DNA of 64,000 bases from Mesorhizobium sp. WSM4313 (GCF_002294725.1 NZ_NSFT01000004.1:62001-126000), one strand, 5' to 3'. Shown: positions 40,338 to 50,976, counted from the first letter of the stretch. Program-made: numbers and translations. Notes: generated by a model from the letters alone, not told the origin.

Positions 40338-41665
40338 GGTTGCGGGCTGGGGCCCGGCGCCATGGTGGGCGCGCTTTTTCCGGTCGGTTCTATCGTCCGT
40401 CCGGAAGCGAGGTAGGTCCCCGAGATCAGGAACACCATTAGCGTCGCGTCGAGGATATCGTGGCCGACCAGGATTCCGGCCATTCCGCCGGTGAGATAGG
40501 TGATGACGGCGACCAGGATCATCGTCGCGCCGAACCTCTCCACCGGATCGGCGCTGCGGCGCAGCATCCGTGCCGCGTTCCGTGCGGCAACGACGAAGAT
40601 CGACGCCAGGGCCAATGCCCCCAGCAGGCCGGCCTCGACCAGCGCCGTCAGGAAGCCGTTGTGGAAATGGCTGAAACCCTGCTGTAGGCCGAACTGGTCC
40701 TGCAAGCCGTGCTTCATCAGCGCCCGGCTTGCCGAGATGCCGTGGCCGAAAATCGGCATCTCGCGAAACGCGGCAAAACCGATTTCCCACATCGCTACGC
40801 GCAAGCCGAGCGCGGTCGAATGGTCGCCATTGGCATTCAGCGCATCCCAGTCGCTGACCAGGAAATCGGCCCGGTCCAGGATGACGCGAGAGCCGATGGC
40901 GGCAATCACAAGGGCGACCACGACGCCGATCGCCACGAAGCGCGCCACGCTGGCGCCGGTGAACCGGCGGCGGTTGATGAGAAGCACGACGATGCCGGCA
41001 ATCGGCACCGCCACCCAGATCATGCGCGATCCCGAATAGACGATCGCCATCGCTCCGGCTATCGCTGCCAGGACCAGCAGCTTCCATCGTTTCTCGATGC
41101 CTGACAGCGCGCCGGCAAGGCATGTCATGGCGGCAAGGCATGTGACGGTAGCGAAAACGATTGGATTGCCGGCACCGCCCTCCGCCCTCACACCGAGCCG
41201 GTGAGACTGGAACACGGCCATCGCCAGCGCGCCGAAGCAGGCCGCGGTGCTGGCCAGAATGGCGATGCGTGCCAGCGCGGTCTTCTCGGTGATGCTCCAC
41301 GTCGAATAGGAGAGGGGGAAAAGCAGGAAGGTGATCAACGGCAGGAAGAACCGCAAATCGGCAGCCAGCGTGCCGTTGACGATCGAAGCGAGAACCATCG
41401 CCGCGCAATAGGCATAGATCGCCGCCGTGACGGCGAGCATCGGCCGGTCGATATTCAAGCGTCGCCGCTTCGCGGCCACCAGCATCGCCGACCACACGCC
41501 ACCGGCATTGAAGGCGATGCTGACCAGCGATCCAAGCACCGGCGGCGAAAAAAAGCAGACGATCGAGAAATAGATGTTGATCTGTGCGGGCGTGAGATGG
41601 CGCCGGAGCGTTGTAGACGGGTTCAAATGCTTGCTTCGCAATTTCCAGGTTGCGCCCGGATCCAT
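40334..41665 (-). CDS. O-antigen ligase / Wzy-type polymerase family protein
   Basis: About 443 residues, with roughly ten to eleven hydrophobic helices. The Wzy_C signature is in the large periplasmic loop: GLRVAMWEIGFAAFREMPIFGHG near 325 and HFHNGFLTALVEAGLLG near 370. Such proteins ligate or polymerise undecaprenyl-linked O-chains at the periplasmic face. With a Wzm/Wzt exporter in the cluster, a ligase is favoured. The frame is open 82 codons further upstream; the ATG at 41665 begins just before the first helix but has no strong ribosome binding site, so the start is unsure. Coupled to the reductase downstream. Confidence 0.78.
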   Translation of the reverse strand: MDPGATWKLRSKHLNPSTTLRRHLTPAQINIYFSIVCFFSPPVLGSLVSIAFNAGGVWSAMLVAAKRRRLNIDRPMLAVTAAIYAYCAAMVLASIVNGTLAADLRFFLPLITFLLFPLSYSTWSITEKTALARIAILASTAACFGALAMAVFQSHRLGVRAEGGAGNPIVFATVTCLAAMTCLAGALSGIEKRWKLLVLAAIAGAMAIVYSGSRMIWVAVPIAGIVVLLINRRRFTGASVARFVAIGVVVALVIAAIGSRVILDRADFLVSDWDALNANGDHSTALGLRVAMWEIGFAAFREMPIFGHGISASRALMKHGLQDQFGLQQGFSHFHNGFLTALVEAGLLGALALASIFVVAARNAARMLRRSADPVERFGATMILVAVITYLTGGMAGILVGHDILDATLMVFLISGTYLASGRTIEPTGKSAPTMAPGPSPQP

Positions 41666-42072
41666 GGAGCCAGCCAAAGGCCGCCTCGCCGGTCTCCGTT
41701 TGCCGCGCCTTGCCCGTACCCCGAGCCCATATAGCGGCTGGCGCCGATCCGCGATAGTGCGGTCGACAATGTGGCGACAGAAATCCCCTGGTCTGGCGAG
41801 GATCGGGGAGCTGTCTGGGCACCACGGCTTTTCCCCGCTCGGCGTTTTCGATGGCTCCGGCAGGATTTTCCGCTTTGCCGGCCTTGCTTGGAAAATTCGT
41901 TCTCCAATCACCGCGCGCCGTGCGCGTCTTGCATTGTTATGGGCGGCGCCGATCTGTTAGAACGCCCGCACGAAACAGTTTGTCCGAAGTGAAATCTGCG
42001 CCTGGGCGGCATCGGATTGCCCCTGCGATGCAAGATTTCCGCTCCACGGCACGAGAGAACGCTCGACGCTCC
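41666..42072. other. Divergent region between ligase and cysD
   Basis: 407 bp separating the ligase start (minus) from cysD (plus). The ligase frame remains open to 41911, so part may code for an N-terminal extension of that protein. I see no conserved operator. An alternative cysD start (ATG at 42028) also lies here. Confidence 0.4.
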
Positions 42073-42978
42073 ATGAATATCGCGCTCACGCATCTGCAGC
42101 GGCTCGAGGCCGAATCCATCCACATCTTCCGCGAGGTCGCGGCGTCTTTCTCCAAGCCGGTGATGCTCTATTCGGTCGGCAAGGATTCTTCCGTGCTGAT
42201 GCATCTGGCGATGAAGGCCTTTTATCCGGCCAAGCCGCCTTTCCCGTTCCTGCATGTCGACACCACCTGGAAGTTCCGCGAGATGATCGCCTTTCGCGAT
42301 CAGATGGCGCAGAAGCTAGGCTTCGACCTTTTGGTCCACGTCAACGAGGACGGCGTGCGCGACGGCATCAATCCCTTCGACCATGGTTCCAACACCCACA
42401 CCCATGTCATGAAGACGGTGGCGCTGCGCCAGGCGCTCGACAAATATGGCTTCGACGCGGCGTTCGGCGGCGCCCGTCGCGACGAGGAGAAGTCGCGCGC
42501 CAAGGAGCGCATCTTTTCCTTCCGCAACGCCCAGCATGCGTGGGACCCGAAGAACCAGCGGCCGGAAATGTGGAAGATCTTCAACACCCGCATCGCGCCG
42601 GGCGAATCGATCCGGGTCTTTCCGCTGTCCAACTGGACTGAGCTCGATATCTGGCAGTACATCCTGCAGGAGAACATCCCGATCGTGCCGCTCTATTTCG
42701 CCAAAGAGCGGCCGGTGGTCGAGCGCGACGGCATGCTCATCATGAAGGATGACGACCGCATGCAACTGCATCCCGGCGAGGCGGTCGAGAACCGCCTGGT
42801 GCGCTTCCGCACGCTGGGCTGCTATCCGCTGACCGGCGCGATCGAGTCGGATGCCGACACGCTGGAAGCCATCGTCGGCGAGATGCTGACCGCACGCACC
42901 TCCGAGCGCCAGGGCCGCCTTATCGACCGCGACGAGGCCGGCTCCATGGAAAAGAAGAAGCGCGAAGGGTATTTCTGA
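42073..42978 (+). CDS. cysD: Sulfate adenylyltransferase subunit 2
   Basis: A 301-residue PP-loop ATP pyrophosphatase. The PP-loop is [21 protein letters not shown] near residue 29, [11 protein letters not shown] near 60, [15 protein letters not shown] near 135, and the end [23 protein letters not shown] is the family C-terminus. With CysN it makes APS from sulfate and ATP. The ATG at 42073 (MNIALTHLQ) matches the family; another in-frame ATG lies 15 codons upstream. It is 2 bp before cysNC. Confidence 0.96.
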   Translation: MNIALTHLQRLEAESIHIFREVAASFSKPVMLYSVGKDSSVLMHLAMKAFYPAKPPFPFLHVDTTWKFREMIAFRDQMAQKLGFDLLVHVNEDGVRDGINPFDHGSNTHTHVMKTVALRQALDKYGFDAAFGGARRDEEKSRAKERIFSFRNAQHAWDPKNQRPEMWKIFNTRIAPGESIRVFPLSNWTELDIWQYILQENIPIVPLYFAKERPVVERDGMLIMKDDDRMQLHPGEAVENRLVRFRTLGCYPLTGAIESDADTLEAIVGEMLTARTSERQGRLIDRDEAGSMEKKKREGYF

Positions 42979-42980
42979 TA

Positions 42981-44918
42981 ATGCGCCACATGATGGCCAA
43001 GAGCCTCGCCCCGACCGATTCGATCCGCGACTACATGGCCGCGCAGGAGAAGAAGTCGCTGCTGCGCTTCCTCACCTGCGGCTCGGTCGACGACGGCAAG
43101 TCGACGCTGATCGGCCGGCTGCTCTCCGACACCAAGCAGATATTCGAGGACCAGCTCGCCGCGCTCGAAAAGGATTCGCGCAAGCACGGCACCACCGGCG
43201 ACGACATCGACTTCGCGCTGCTGGTCGACGGGCTGGAGGCTGAGCGCGAGCAAGGCATCACCATCGATGTCGCCTATCGCTTCTTCGCCACGCCGAAGCG
43301 CAAGTTCATCGTCGCCGACACGCCCGGCCACGAGCAGTACACGCGCAACATGGCGACGGGCGCCTCTACCGCCGATCTCGCGATCGTGCTGATCGACGCG
43401 CGCCAGGGCGTGCTTCGCCAGACCCGGCGTCACTCCATCATCGCCTCGCTGCTCGGCATCCGGCATATCGTGCTTGCGGTCAACAAGATCGACCTCGTCG
43501 GCTTCGACAAGACGGTGTTCGACCGGATCGTCGCCGACTACGGCGAATTCGCCAAGGAACTGGGCTTCATGAGCGTCGCGCCGATCCCGATGTCGGCGCG
43601 CTTTGGCGACAACGTCACCAGCCGCTCGGAGCGCACGCCCTGGTATTCCGGGCCGTCGCTGATCGAGCATCTGGAAACCGTGTCTGTCGACGAGGCCGCC
43701 GTCGAGCTGCCGTTTCGCTTCCCCGTCCAGTATGTGAACCGTCCGAACCTCGATTTCCGCGGCTTTGCCGGCACCATCGCCTCGGGCACCGTCTCTGAAG
43801 GAGACGAGGTCGTCGTCGCGAAATCCGGCAAGGCGTCCCGGGTCAAGCGCATCGTCGCGCAAGGCGGCGACCTCGAGCAGGCGGTCGCTGGCCAGGCAAT
43901 CACGCTCGTCCTCGAGGACGAAGTGGAGGTATCGCGCGGCAACTTGCTGGTGTCGCCGGCCGCGCGTCCGCAGGTCGCCGACCAGTTCGCCGCCAACATC
44001 GTCTGGTTCGACGAGCAGGCGCTGCTGCCTGGCCGCTCCTACATCCTGCGCACCGAAACCGACCAGGTGAGCGCGACTGTCACTGACCTGAAATACCGGG
44101 TCAACGTCAACGATTTCGCGCACGAGGCGGCGAAGTCGCTCGACATCAACGAGGTCGGCGTCTGCAACCTGTCGACGCGCGCGCCGATCGCTTTCGATCC
44201 CTTCGCCGAAAATCGCACCACCGGCGCTTTCATCCTGATCGACCGCATCACCAACGCCACCGTCGGCGCCGGTATGATCCTGCATTCGCTGCGCCGTGCC
44301 GAAAACATCCACTGGCAGTCGCTCGACGTCGGCAAGCGCGGCCGCTCCGACCTGAAGAACCAGCGCCCGGCCGTGTTCTGGTTCACCGGGCTCTCCGGCT
44401 CAGGCAAGTCGACCATCGCCAATTTGTTCGAGAAGAAGCTGTTCGCGTCCGGCCGCCACACCTACATCCTCGACGGCGACAATGTCCGCCATGGCCTCAA
44501 CCGCGATCTAGGCTTCACCGACGCCGATCGTGTGGAAAACATCCGCCGCGTCGCCGAGGTGGCCAAGCTGATGGCCGATGCCGGCTTGATCGTCATCGTC
44601 TCCTTCATCTCGCCCTTCAGCGCCGAACGGCGCATGGCGCGCGAGCTGATGGCCGAGGGCGAGTTCGTCGAGGTGTTCGTCGACACCCCGTTCGAGGAAT
44701 GCGCCCGCCGCGATCCAAAGGGTCTCTACGCGCGCGCCTTGAGCGGCGAGATCAAGAATTTCACCGGCGTCGATTCCCCCTATGAGGCGCCGGAGAACCC
44801 GGAAATACACCTGAAGACTCTGGGCAGGAGCCCGCAGGAGATGGCGGAAGCCTTGGAACACTGGCTGACCGAGCGCGACATTGCCGAGGAGCAGTATGAC
44901 AATGGCGGCGGTATCTGA
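42981..44918 (+). CDS. cysNC: Bifunctional sulfate adenylyltransferase subunit 1 / APS kinase
   Basis: A 645-residue fusion (NodQ-type). Residues about 25-430 form the GTPase Cys[44 protein letters not shown] and NKIDLVG. Residues about 455-645 form APS kinase: [47 protein letters not shown] and the PAPS-site end. Together with CysD it makes PAPS. Rhizobial NodPQ uses the same fusion to supply PAPS for sulfation of Nod factors or polysaccharide, while cysteine-only pathways in alphaproteobacteria often lack need for APS kinase. Confidence 0.96.
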   Translation: MRHMMAKSLAPTDSIRDYMAAQEKKSLLRFLTCGSVDDGKSTLIGRLLSDTKQIFEDQLAALEKDSRKHGTTGDDIDFALLVDGLEAEREQGITIDVAYRFFATPKRKFIVADTPGHEQYTRNMATGASTADLAIVLIDARQGVLRQTRRHSIIASLLGIRHIVLAVNKIDLVGFDKTVFDRIVADYGEFAKELGFMSVAPIPMSARFGDNVTSRSERTPWYSGPSLIEHLETVSVDEAAVELPFRFPVQYVNRPNLDFRGFAGTIASGTVSEGDEVVVAKSGKASRVKRIVAQGGDLEQAVAGQAITLVLEDEVEVSRGNLLVSPAARPQVADQFAANIVWFDEQALLPGRSYILRTETDQVSATVTDLKYRVNVNDFAHEAAKSLDINEVGVCNLSTRAPIAFDPFAENRTTGAFILIDRITNATVGAGMILHSLRRAENIHWQSLDVGKRGRSDLKNQRPAVFWFTGLSGSGKSTIANLFEKKLFASGRHTYILDGDNVRHGLNRDLGFTDADRVENIRRVAEVAKLMADAGLIVIVSFISPFSAERRMARELMAEGEFVEVFVDTPFEECARRDPKGLYARALSGEIKNFTGVDSPYEAPENPEIHLKTLGRSPQEMAEALEHWLTERDIAEEQYDNGGGI

Positions 44919-45705
44919 CGAGGCGATGCTCGGCGTCTTCGAGCGCCTGGCGCTCGAGGCCGGGCGCGTGGTGATGCGCGTCTTCCACGAAGGCTGCGCC
45001 GTCGACAGCAAGGCCGATTCTTCGCCGGTAACGGAAGCCGACCGCGAAAGCGAGAAGATCATCCTGGCCGGCCTGCGCGCCGCCTGTCCGGACATCCCCT
45101 GCGTGGCCGAGGAGGAGGTCGCAGCGGGAATTGCAACGCCCGATCTCGACGGCGCCTTCTTCCTGATCGATCCGCTCGACGGCACCAAGGAATTCGTCAA
45201 CCGCCGCACCGATTTCACCGTCAACATCGCGCTGATCCGCCATGGCGTTCCGGAAGTCGGCGTCGTTTTCGCGCCGTGCACGGGACGCTTTTTCTCCGGG
45301 CGACCCGGCAAGGCCGAGGCGCTGGAGGTCGATGCCGACTATCGCATCGCCGGCCGCCGGCCGATCACGGTGCGGGCAGGGGGCACGCCGCTCGCGGTCG
45401 TGGCAAGCCGCTCGCACAACACGCCGGAAACCGAGGAATTCATCCGCGATCTCGGCGCCGCGGAGATCGTTTCGATCGGCTCGTCATTGAAATTCTGCCT
45501 GCTCGCCGCGGCGGAAGCCGACGTCTATCCGCGCTTCGGCCGCACCATGGAATGGGACACGGCCGCCGGCGACGCAGTGCTGCGCGCCGCTGGTGGCATG
45601 ACGCGGACACTAGACGGCGAGCCGCTGATCTACGGCAAGCGTAACCAGGCCAGCGACAGCGATTTCGCCAACCCGCATTTCATCGCGACGGGGAAGGGCG
45701 CATAA
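44896..45705 (+). CDS. cysQ: 3'(2'),5'-bisphosphate nucleotidase
   Basis: A 269-residue inositol-monophosphatase-fold enzyme that removes the 3'-phosphate from PAP or [15 protein letters not shown], the metal site [17 protein letters not shown] near 85 and [21 protein letters not shown] near 208 are all there. GAGGAG lies just before the ATG, which decides the start, 23 bp inside cysNC. PAP clearance is needed when sulfotransferases consume PAPS, and it also follows from sulfate reduction. Last gene of the operon. Confidence 0.95.
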   Translation: MTMAAVSDEAMLGVFERLALEAGRVVMRVFHEGCAVDSKADSSPVTEADRESEKIILAGLRAACPDIPCVAEEEVAAGIATPDLDGAFFLIDPLDGTKEFVNRRTDFTVNIALIRHGVPEVGVVFAPCTGRFFSGRPGKAEALEVDADYRIAGRRPITVRAGGTPLAVVASRSHNTPETEEFIRDLGAAEIVSIGSSLKFCLLAAAEADVYPRFGRTMEWDTAAGDAVLRAAGGMTRTLDGEPLIYGKRNQASDSDFANPHFIATGKGA

Positions 45706-45741
45706 TCGGCTTAAAGGCTGTCTCGCGCCGGCCTTTCAGGC

Positions 45742-46884
45742 CTACGCCGCCGCGACATGCGCCGAGTTCGAGCCGATGTAATTCCTGATCGTCTCGATAA
45801 TCCGATCCTGGTCGGCTTCGCTCAAATAGGCATGCATCGGCAGGCAGAGAATCTGCTTCGGCAATTCCTCCGAGACGGCAAGGCCGGTCGGTGTCCGCGG
45901 AAAGTGCTTGTAGGCGACCTGCTCGTGCAGCGGCTTCACGTAATAGATCACCGACGGGATGCCCTTTTCGCCGAGATGGGCCTTGAGCCCGTCGCGCTTC
46001 GGCGTCTCGATGGCGTACTGCGCCCAGGCGGAGCGGCCGTGGCCGAGATTGCGTGAGGCCTTGACGATGTCGCCAAGGCCCTTGGCATAGCGGTCCGCGA
46101 CCACTTGCCTGGCCACCATCTCGTCCTCGAGGATGGCGAGCTTTTCAATCAGGATCGCCGCCTGCAGCGTGTCGAGGCGCGAATTGATGCCGACGCGGAC
46201 ATTGTCATATTGCGTCTCGCCCTTGCCGTGGAAGGCGAAGGAACGCAGCTTGTCGGCCAGCGCAGCATCATTGGTGAACATCGCGCCGCCATCGCCGTAG
46301 CAGCCAAGCGGCTTCGCCGGATAAAAGCTGGTCGAGCCGACATGGCCGAAGGCGCCGCACATGGTGCCGTCGGCGGAACCGCCCATCGACTGCGCAGCGT
46401 CCTCGATCACCAACAGGTTCTCGCGCTTGGCGATCGCCATGATCGCCTCGTAGTTCGCGGAGAGCCCGAACAGGTCGACCGGGATGATCGCCTTCGGCTT
46501 CAGCCTACCTTCCTTTTTGATCATCTCGATCGCCGCCTCGAGGCTGGCGATGTCGATGTTATAGGTGTCGCGGTCGACGTCGACGAAGACCGGCTCGGCC
46601 TTGGCGAGCGCCACCACCTCGGCGGTGGCTGCGAAGGTGAAGCTCGGCACGAACACGGCATCGCCCGGGCCGATGCCGGCGGCAAACAGCGGCAGGAGCA
46701 GCGCGTCGGTGCCGTTGGCGCAGGCGACCACATGCTTGACGCCGATATAGGCGGCAAGCTTGTTCTCGAATTCCGTGACCTGCGGCCCGAGGATATAACG
46801 GCCGTCTTCGACGACGTGGTCGATCGCGGCCTTCAGCCGGTCGCGGATACGTTCGCGCTGCGCGCCAAGATCGATGAACTGCAT
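45742..46884 (-). CDS. DegT/DnrJ/EryC1/StrS aminotransferase (WbpE-like)
   Basis: A 380-residue PLP-dependent nucleotide-sugar aminotransferase. It has MQFIDLGAQRERI, DGRYILGPQVTEFE, ACANGTDALLLPL, the EDAAQSMGG Asp loop, FYPAKPLGCYGDGGA with the PLP lysine, and NSRLDTLQAAILIEKL. It resembles the WbpE/PseC-like enzymes that form UDP-amino sugars. GAGGG precedes the ATG. It is convergent with cysQ and lies apart from other cluster genes, so its substrate is unassigned; it may serve the O-antigen or another amino sugar. Confidence 0.87.
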   Translation of the reverse strand: MQFIDLGAQRERIRDRLKAAIDHVVEDGRYILGPQVTEFENKLAAYIGVKHVVACANGTDALLLPLFAAGIGPGDAVFVPSFTFAATAEVVALAKAEPVFVDVDRDTYNIDIASLEAAIEMIKKEGRLKPKAIIPVDLFGLSANYEAIMAIAKRENLLVIEDAAQSMGGSADGTMCGAFGHVGSTSFYPAKPLGCYGDGGAMFTNDAALADKLRSFAFHGKGETQYDNVRVGINSRLDTLQAAILIEKLAILEDEMVARQVVADRYAKGLGDIVKASRNLGHGRSAWAQYAIETPKRDGLKAHLGEKGIPSVIYYVKPLHEQVAYKHFPRTPTGLAVSEELPKQILCLPMHAYLSEADQDRIIETIRNYIGSNSAHVAAA

Positions 46885-47137
46885 GTCGCCCTCGAAACTG
46901 CCTGTAAAACCGGCCCGCTGGTAACAGACTTGAACCGGCTGAGAAAGCCGGTGGCGGCCGGCGCAAATTGCTCAGGTGTCGCAGCCTGTTGCCGATTTTG
47001 CCGGCGCAATGCCTAAAAACCCCGAAATCCGAGCCGCGAGAGGCGTTTTCCGGCCCCTCCCATCGCGTCGTTCCACCGGTGGGAAACATAAAGTGATCGG
47101 CCGCGAAGGGCGGTTTCGCGTCCGCTCCCACGCTGGA

Positions 47138-48061
47138 TCAGGCGATTTCGTGCCGCCAGGGCGGGTTGGCGCCGGCCCGCGAAACCGTCACCGCCGCCGC
47201 CTTGGCGCCGAGCTCCAGCGCCTGCCGGATCGCATCTTCCGGCAGGTCGCCGATCGCCGCTTTGGTGAGCAGGCCCTGCTCGTGCAGGGAGGCCAGAATG
47301 CCGGCGTTGAAGGTGTCGCCTGCGCCGACCGTGTCGATGACCTTCACTTTCTGCGGCATGACGGTGACCTTGTGCGCCTTGCTGTAGCCGACGGCGCCTT
47401 CGCTGCCATGGGTGACGACGATCAGCTTCGGCCCGCGCTCCAGCCAGTTGCGCACCACATCCTCATGCGAGCCGGCCTCGTCGAACCATTTGAGATCCTC
47501 GTCGGACAGTTTAACGATGTCGGCCATCGCCATCATCTCGCGGATACGCCTCAGATGCTTCGCCTTGTCGGGGATGAAATTCGGCCGGATGTTGGGGTCG
47601 AGCATCATCACCCGACTCCGGTGCTCGCGCCGCATGAATTCCTCATAGGCCGATCCCGCCGGCTCGGAGATCAGGCTGATGGCGCCGAACAGCATCGCCT
47701 CGATCTCGGGCCCGAGCTTCGGCAGGTCCTCGATGGTCAGCATGCGCCCGGCGGTGTTCTCGTCATAAAAGGTGTAGGTCGCCTGGCCGTTGGTGAGCCG
47801 CACGAAGGCGAGTGTCGTCGGACGCGGCGAGGTGTGCGCATAGGTGGAGCTCACCTTGCTTGCGCCGAGCGCCTCGCGGAACTGGCCGCCGAACAGGTCG
47901 GAGGAGAGGCCGGAGAAGAAGCCGGCCGGAGCGCCGAGCCGGCCGAGCGCGATCGCCGAGTTGAACACCGCGCCGCCGACATAGGGCGCGAAGGCCGCTT
48001 CGCCTTGCGTCGTGGTGCGCGGCAGCATGTCGATCAGGGCTTCGCCACAGCAAAGGATCAT
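47138..48061 (-). CDS. frcK: PfkB-family sugar kinase, probable fructokinase
   Basis: A 307-residue ribokinase-fold kinase. CCGEALIDMLP, the YVGGAVFNSAIALGRLG N-terminal motif near 28, LDPNIRPNFI near 160, and the anion-hole/catalytic motif DTVGAGDTFNAGILASL near 245 are present. The neighbours are the sugar mutarotase-like protein, the ROK regulator, and the frc transporter on the other strand, so phosphorylation of the imported sugar is likely. The start was set at MILCCGEALID, coupled by ATGA to the previous gene. In Sinorhizobium frcK is located downstream of frcA; here it is with frcR. Confidence 0.82.
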   Translation of the reverse strand: MILCCGEALIDMLPRTTTQGEAAFAPYVGGAVFNSAIALGRLGAPAGFFSGLSSDLFGGQFREALGASKVSSTYAHTSPRPTTLAFVRLTNGQATYTFYDENTAGRMLTIEDLPKLGPEIEAMLFGAISLISEPAGSAYEEFMRREHRSRVMMLDPNIRPNFIPDKAKHLRRIREMMAMADIVKLSDEDLKWFDEAGSHEDVVRNWLERGPKLIVVTHGSEGAVGYSKAHKVTVMPQKVKVIDTVGAGDTFNAGILASLHEQGLLTKAAIGDLPEDAIRQALELGAKAAAVTVSRAGANPPWRHEIA

Positions 48062-48504
48062 GTCGTCTTGGTCTCCGGCGGATGGATCACGCCCTTGCGA
48101 ATGATGATGTTGGCAAAGAGCCTGGGTTCGCTGGTCGCAACGATGGCGTGCGCCGCCTTGACGCGTGCATAGAAGTCGGGCCCGGCCAGAGCAACCACCT
48201 TGTGGCCCGGCGCACGCCTGGCGCAAACCGATTCCATCTCATGATGCACGGCGTCGGCCAGCGCCGGGTCGCCCTTCACCGAGGCACGAAACAATGCCTC
48301 CGGCACAGCCTCGTCCACCGGCAGCACACTGAGCACGGCGTCGAGGACGGCTATAACGTGGTGGCCGTCGGCGCGAATCAGCCGCCGCGCCTGTTCCTCG
48401 GCCGGATAATTGCCGTCGACGATCGCGATCTCGTCGCCATGGCCCATTGCCCTGAGCGTCGCCAGGAACTGGGGCCCGAGCAGCGACGGGATGCCGATCA
48501 GCAT
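48058..48504 (-). CDS. RbsD/FucU-family sugar mutarotase-like protein
   Basis: A 148-residue protein. GIPSLLGPQFLATLRAMGHGDEIAIVDGNYPA is the N-terminal active-site block of RbsD/FucU, and GHKVVALAG plus RLFANIIIRKGVI complete the fold. The family converts pyranose and furanose or anomers of sugars. It is between frcR (1 bp gap) and the kinase (4-bp overlap), so would prepare an imported sugar for the kinase. Exact sugar unknown. Confidence 0.85.
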   Translation of the reverse strand: MLIGIPSLLGPQFLATLRAMGHGDEIAIVDGNYPAEEQARRLIRADGHHVIAVLDAVLSVLPVDEAVPEALFRASVKGDPALADAVHHEMESVCARRAPGHKVVALAGPDFYARVKAAHAIVATSEPRLFANIIIRKGVIHPPETKTT

Positions 48505-48505
48505 G

Positions 48506-49729
48506 TCAGGCGCCTCCGGGCGTGTGAGGCCCGATCAGGAAGCGCTCGGAGAGCGGCAGGCTGGCGCCGCCCATGGCGCGTGCGTGAATGCCGACCGTTC
48601 CCTCGCGCACGACAGGCAGTTTCAGTCCTTCGGCATCGACACGGGCGATCGCTTCCGTAACGGCATCGACCAGCCGGCGCCGCACATCGAGCGGCATCCA
48701 GCCGTCGATAACCGCCGCTTCGAAATCGATGACCGACGAGGCAGCGACAATGGCATAGGCCAGCGCCCGCGATGCGCTGGCGATCCACTCGTCGAGATCG
48801 GCGCCGATCTCGCCCCATTCCTGCGGCGAGGTCCACAGATAGGAGCCGTCGATGCCCTTGGCCGAGAGCGCCTTTTCTAGCATTGCGATCGAGGCGACGT
48901 CGATGAGCTGCGTCGGCTTGCCGTCCGGCCCGGGCACCGGCATCGAGCCCAGCGCGCCGGCGTTGCCGTTCGGCCCGCTGTAGAGGCGGCCATTGAGCAC
49001 GATGCCGCCGCCGGCGAAGGCGCCGATGTAGAAATAGACGAAATCGCGCGCTGCGCCCGCTCGTCCGAAGACGAGCTCCGCGCCGCAAGCCGAAGTCGCA
49101 TCGTTCTGCAGGTAAACCGGGAACTCGCACTGCCCCTGGATGTCGGCGCGGATGTCGCGATGGCGCCATTCGTCCATGATCTCGCGCGGCGCGCCGGCGG
49201 TATCTGCCCAGTTCCATAGCTCGAACGGCATGGCGATGCCGAGCCCGGCAATGCGCTTGTCCTGCGCCGGCGTCAGTTCGCCGCGCATCGTCTTGATGCC
49301 GGCGGTGACGAATTCGACGGTCTCGCGCGGTGCGGGATAGCGGTAGGAATGCTGCAGCATGGCGCGCACATTGCCGAGGAAGTCGATCAGCACGAGCTCG
49401 GCCGAGCGCCTGCCGATCTTGAGGCCGATGAAAAAAGCGCCTTCCGGATTGAGCGCCATCGGAATCGAAGGCTGGCCGATCTTGCCGCGCAGCGGCGCCT
49501 GGCGCACAAGCAGCTTGTCTTCCTCGAGCTCGCGCATGATCACCGACACCGTCTGGGCCGACAGCCCGGTCATGCGCGCAATGTCGGATTTGGCCAGGCT
49601 GCCATGCTGGCGCACCAGGGACAGCACGAGCCGCTCATTGTGGTCGCGCATGCCGCTCTGGTTGGTGCCGCGGTGCAGCCGGCTCTCCAAAGCCTCGGGC
49701 GAACCGTGCCTCGCAATGCCGGTCTCCAC
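48506..49729 (-). CDS. frcR: ROK-family transcriptional regulator
   Basis: A 407-residue regulator. An N-terminal winged helix-turn-helix (HNERLVLSLVRQHGSLAKSDIARMTGLSAQTVSVIMREL, residues about 30-70) is followed by a ROK sugar-binding domain (LGIAMPFELWN, QNDATSACGAELVFG, GAFAGGGIVLNGRLYSG). A zinc-binding cysteine cluster typical of ROK kinases is not evident. The start is GTG with GGGAGG ahead. It is divergent from frcB, and the palindrome at 49793-49830 is the probable operator. Likely represses both units and responds to a sugar. Confidence 0.9.
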   Translation of the reverse strand: METGIARHGSPEALESRLHRGTNQSGMRDHNERLVLSLVRQHGSLAKSDIARMTGLSAQTVSVIMRELEEDKLLVRQAPLRGKIGQPSIPMALNPEGAFFIGLKIGRRSAELVLIDFLGNVRAMLQHSYRYPAPRETVEFVTAGIKTMRGELTPAQDKRIAGLGIAMPFELWNWADTAGAPREIMDEWRHRDIRADIQGQCEFPVYLQNDATSACGAELVFGRAGAARDFVYFYIGAFAGGGIVLNGRLYSGPNGNAGALGSMPVPGPDGKPTQLIDVASIAMLEKALSAKGIDGSYLWTSPQEWGEIGADLDEWIASASRALAYAIVAASSVIDFEAAVIDGWMPLDVRRRLVDAVTEAIARVDAEGLKLPVVREGTVGIHARAMGGASLPLSERFLIGPHTPGGA

Positions 49730-49792
49730 CCTGTTTCCTCCCGTCTGGTTCCCCTCGATGCTTTTCGTTCAGAATGGGTGAACAGCGCAAGG

Positions 49793-49830
49793 CTGTCAAT
49801 AATAAATAAGAGTGATTTAATTATTGACAG
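49793..49830. promoter_or_regulatory. Inverted repeat with outward -35 elements between frcR and frcB, candidate FrcR operator
   Basis: CTGTCAATAAT and ATTATTGACAG are perfect 11-bp arms around an A/T-rich 16-bp centre. Each arm contains TTGACA read outward, and 17 bp further on lie TCTTTT (plus strand) and CATTCT (minus strand) as weak -10 elements. A dimeric ROK repressor bound here would cover both -35 boxes. Confidence 0.65.
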
Positions 49831-49941
49831 CCGTTGCGGACTGGTGTCTTTTGATCTGGCGTCCACGCTGGGAGAAATGGTTGGATGCGTTTGAGGCGCC
49901 GGGTTGGCTGGCGTCCGGAATGGTTCCACTGGGAGGAAATC

Positions 49942-50976
49942 GTGACCAAGAAATCGCTGCTGAAATCCACCGTATTCGCGGCGGCCGGGCTGGGCCTGCT
50001 CGCGTTCGCCTCGTCCGCGTCGGCCGCGGGCGTCGGCGCCTGCCTCATCACCAAGACCGACACCAATCCCTTCTTCGTCAAGATGAAGGAGGGTGCGACC
50101 GCCAAGGCCAAGGAACTCGGCGTTGACCTCAAGACCTATGCCGGCAAGATCGACGGCGACAGCGAGAGCCAGGTCGCGGCGATCGAAAGCTGCATCGCCG
50201 ACGGCGCCAAGGGTATCCTGATCACGGCTTCCGATACCAAGGGCATCGTGCCGACGGTGAAGAAGGCGCGTGACGCCGGCCTGCTGGTGATCGCTCTCGA
50301 CACGCCGCTCGATCCGATCGACGCCGCCGACGCCACTTTCGCAACGGACAATCTCGAAGCCGGCAAGCTGATCGGCGCCTGGGCCGCCGCTACGCTCGGC
50401 GACAAGGCCAAGGACGCCAAGATCGGCTTCCTCGACCTGACCCCCTCGCAGCCGACCGTCGACGTCCTGCGCGACCAGGGCTTCATGATGGGCTACGGCA
50501 TCGACGTGAAGGACCCCAACAAGATCGGAGACGAAACCGATCCGCGCATCGTCGGCCATGACGTGACGAACGGCAACGAAGAGGGCGGCCGCAAGGCGAT
50601 GGAGAACCTTCTGCAGAAGGACAACACCATCAACGTCATCCACACCATCAACGAGCCGGCCGCTGTCGGCGCCTATCAGGCGCTCAAGGCCGTCGGCCTC
50701 GAGAAGCAGGTGCTGATCGTCTCGGTCGACGGTGGCTGCCCGGGCGTGAAGTCGGTCACCGAAGGCGTCATCGGCGCCACCTCGCAGCAATATCCGCTGC
50801 AGATGGCGGCGCTCGGCATCGAGGCGATCGCCGCCTTCGCCAAGGACGGCACCAAGCCCAAGCCGACCGAAGGCAAGAACTTCTTCGACACCGGCGTCAA
50901 CCTTGTCACCGACAAGCCGGCCAATGGCGTCAAGTCGATCGACACCAAGGAAGGCCTGGCCAAGTGCTGGGGCTGA
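49942..50976 (+). CDS. frcB: Sugar ABC transporter, periplasmic substrate-binding protein (FrcB-like)
   Basis: A 344-residue exported protein. [27 protein letters not shown] is a Sec signal peptide ending near residue 28. The mature part is a type I periplasmic binding protein, with [38 protein letters not shown] near 130, and [13 protein letters not shown] near 265. The family imports fructose, mannose or ribose; the operon context and regulator suggest fructose. GTG start with GGGAGG ahead. A stable hairpin follows between this gene and frcC. Confidence 0.9.
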   Translation: MTKKSLLKSTVFAAAGLGLLAFASSASAAGVGACLITKTDTNPFFVKMKEGATAKAKELGVDLKTYAGKIDGDSESQVAAIESCIADGAKGILITASDTKGIVPTVKKARDAGLLVIALDTPLDPIDAADATFATDNLEAGKLIGAWAAATLGDKAKDAKIGFLDLTPSQPTVDVLRDQGFMMGYGIDVKDPNKIGDETDPRIVGHDVTNGNEEGGRKAMENLLQKDNTINVIHTINEPAAVGAYQALKAVGLEKQVLIVSVDGGCPGVKSVTEGVIGATSQQYPLQMAALGIEAIAAFAKDGTKPKPTEGKNFFDTGVNLVTDKPANGVKSIDTKEGLAKCWG

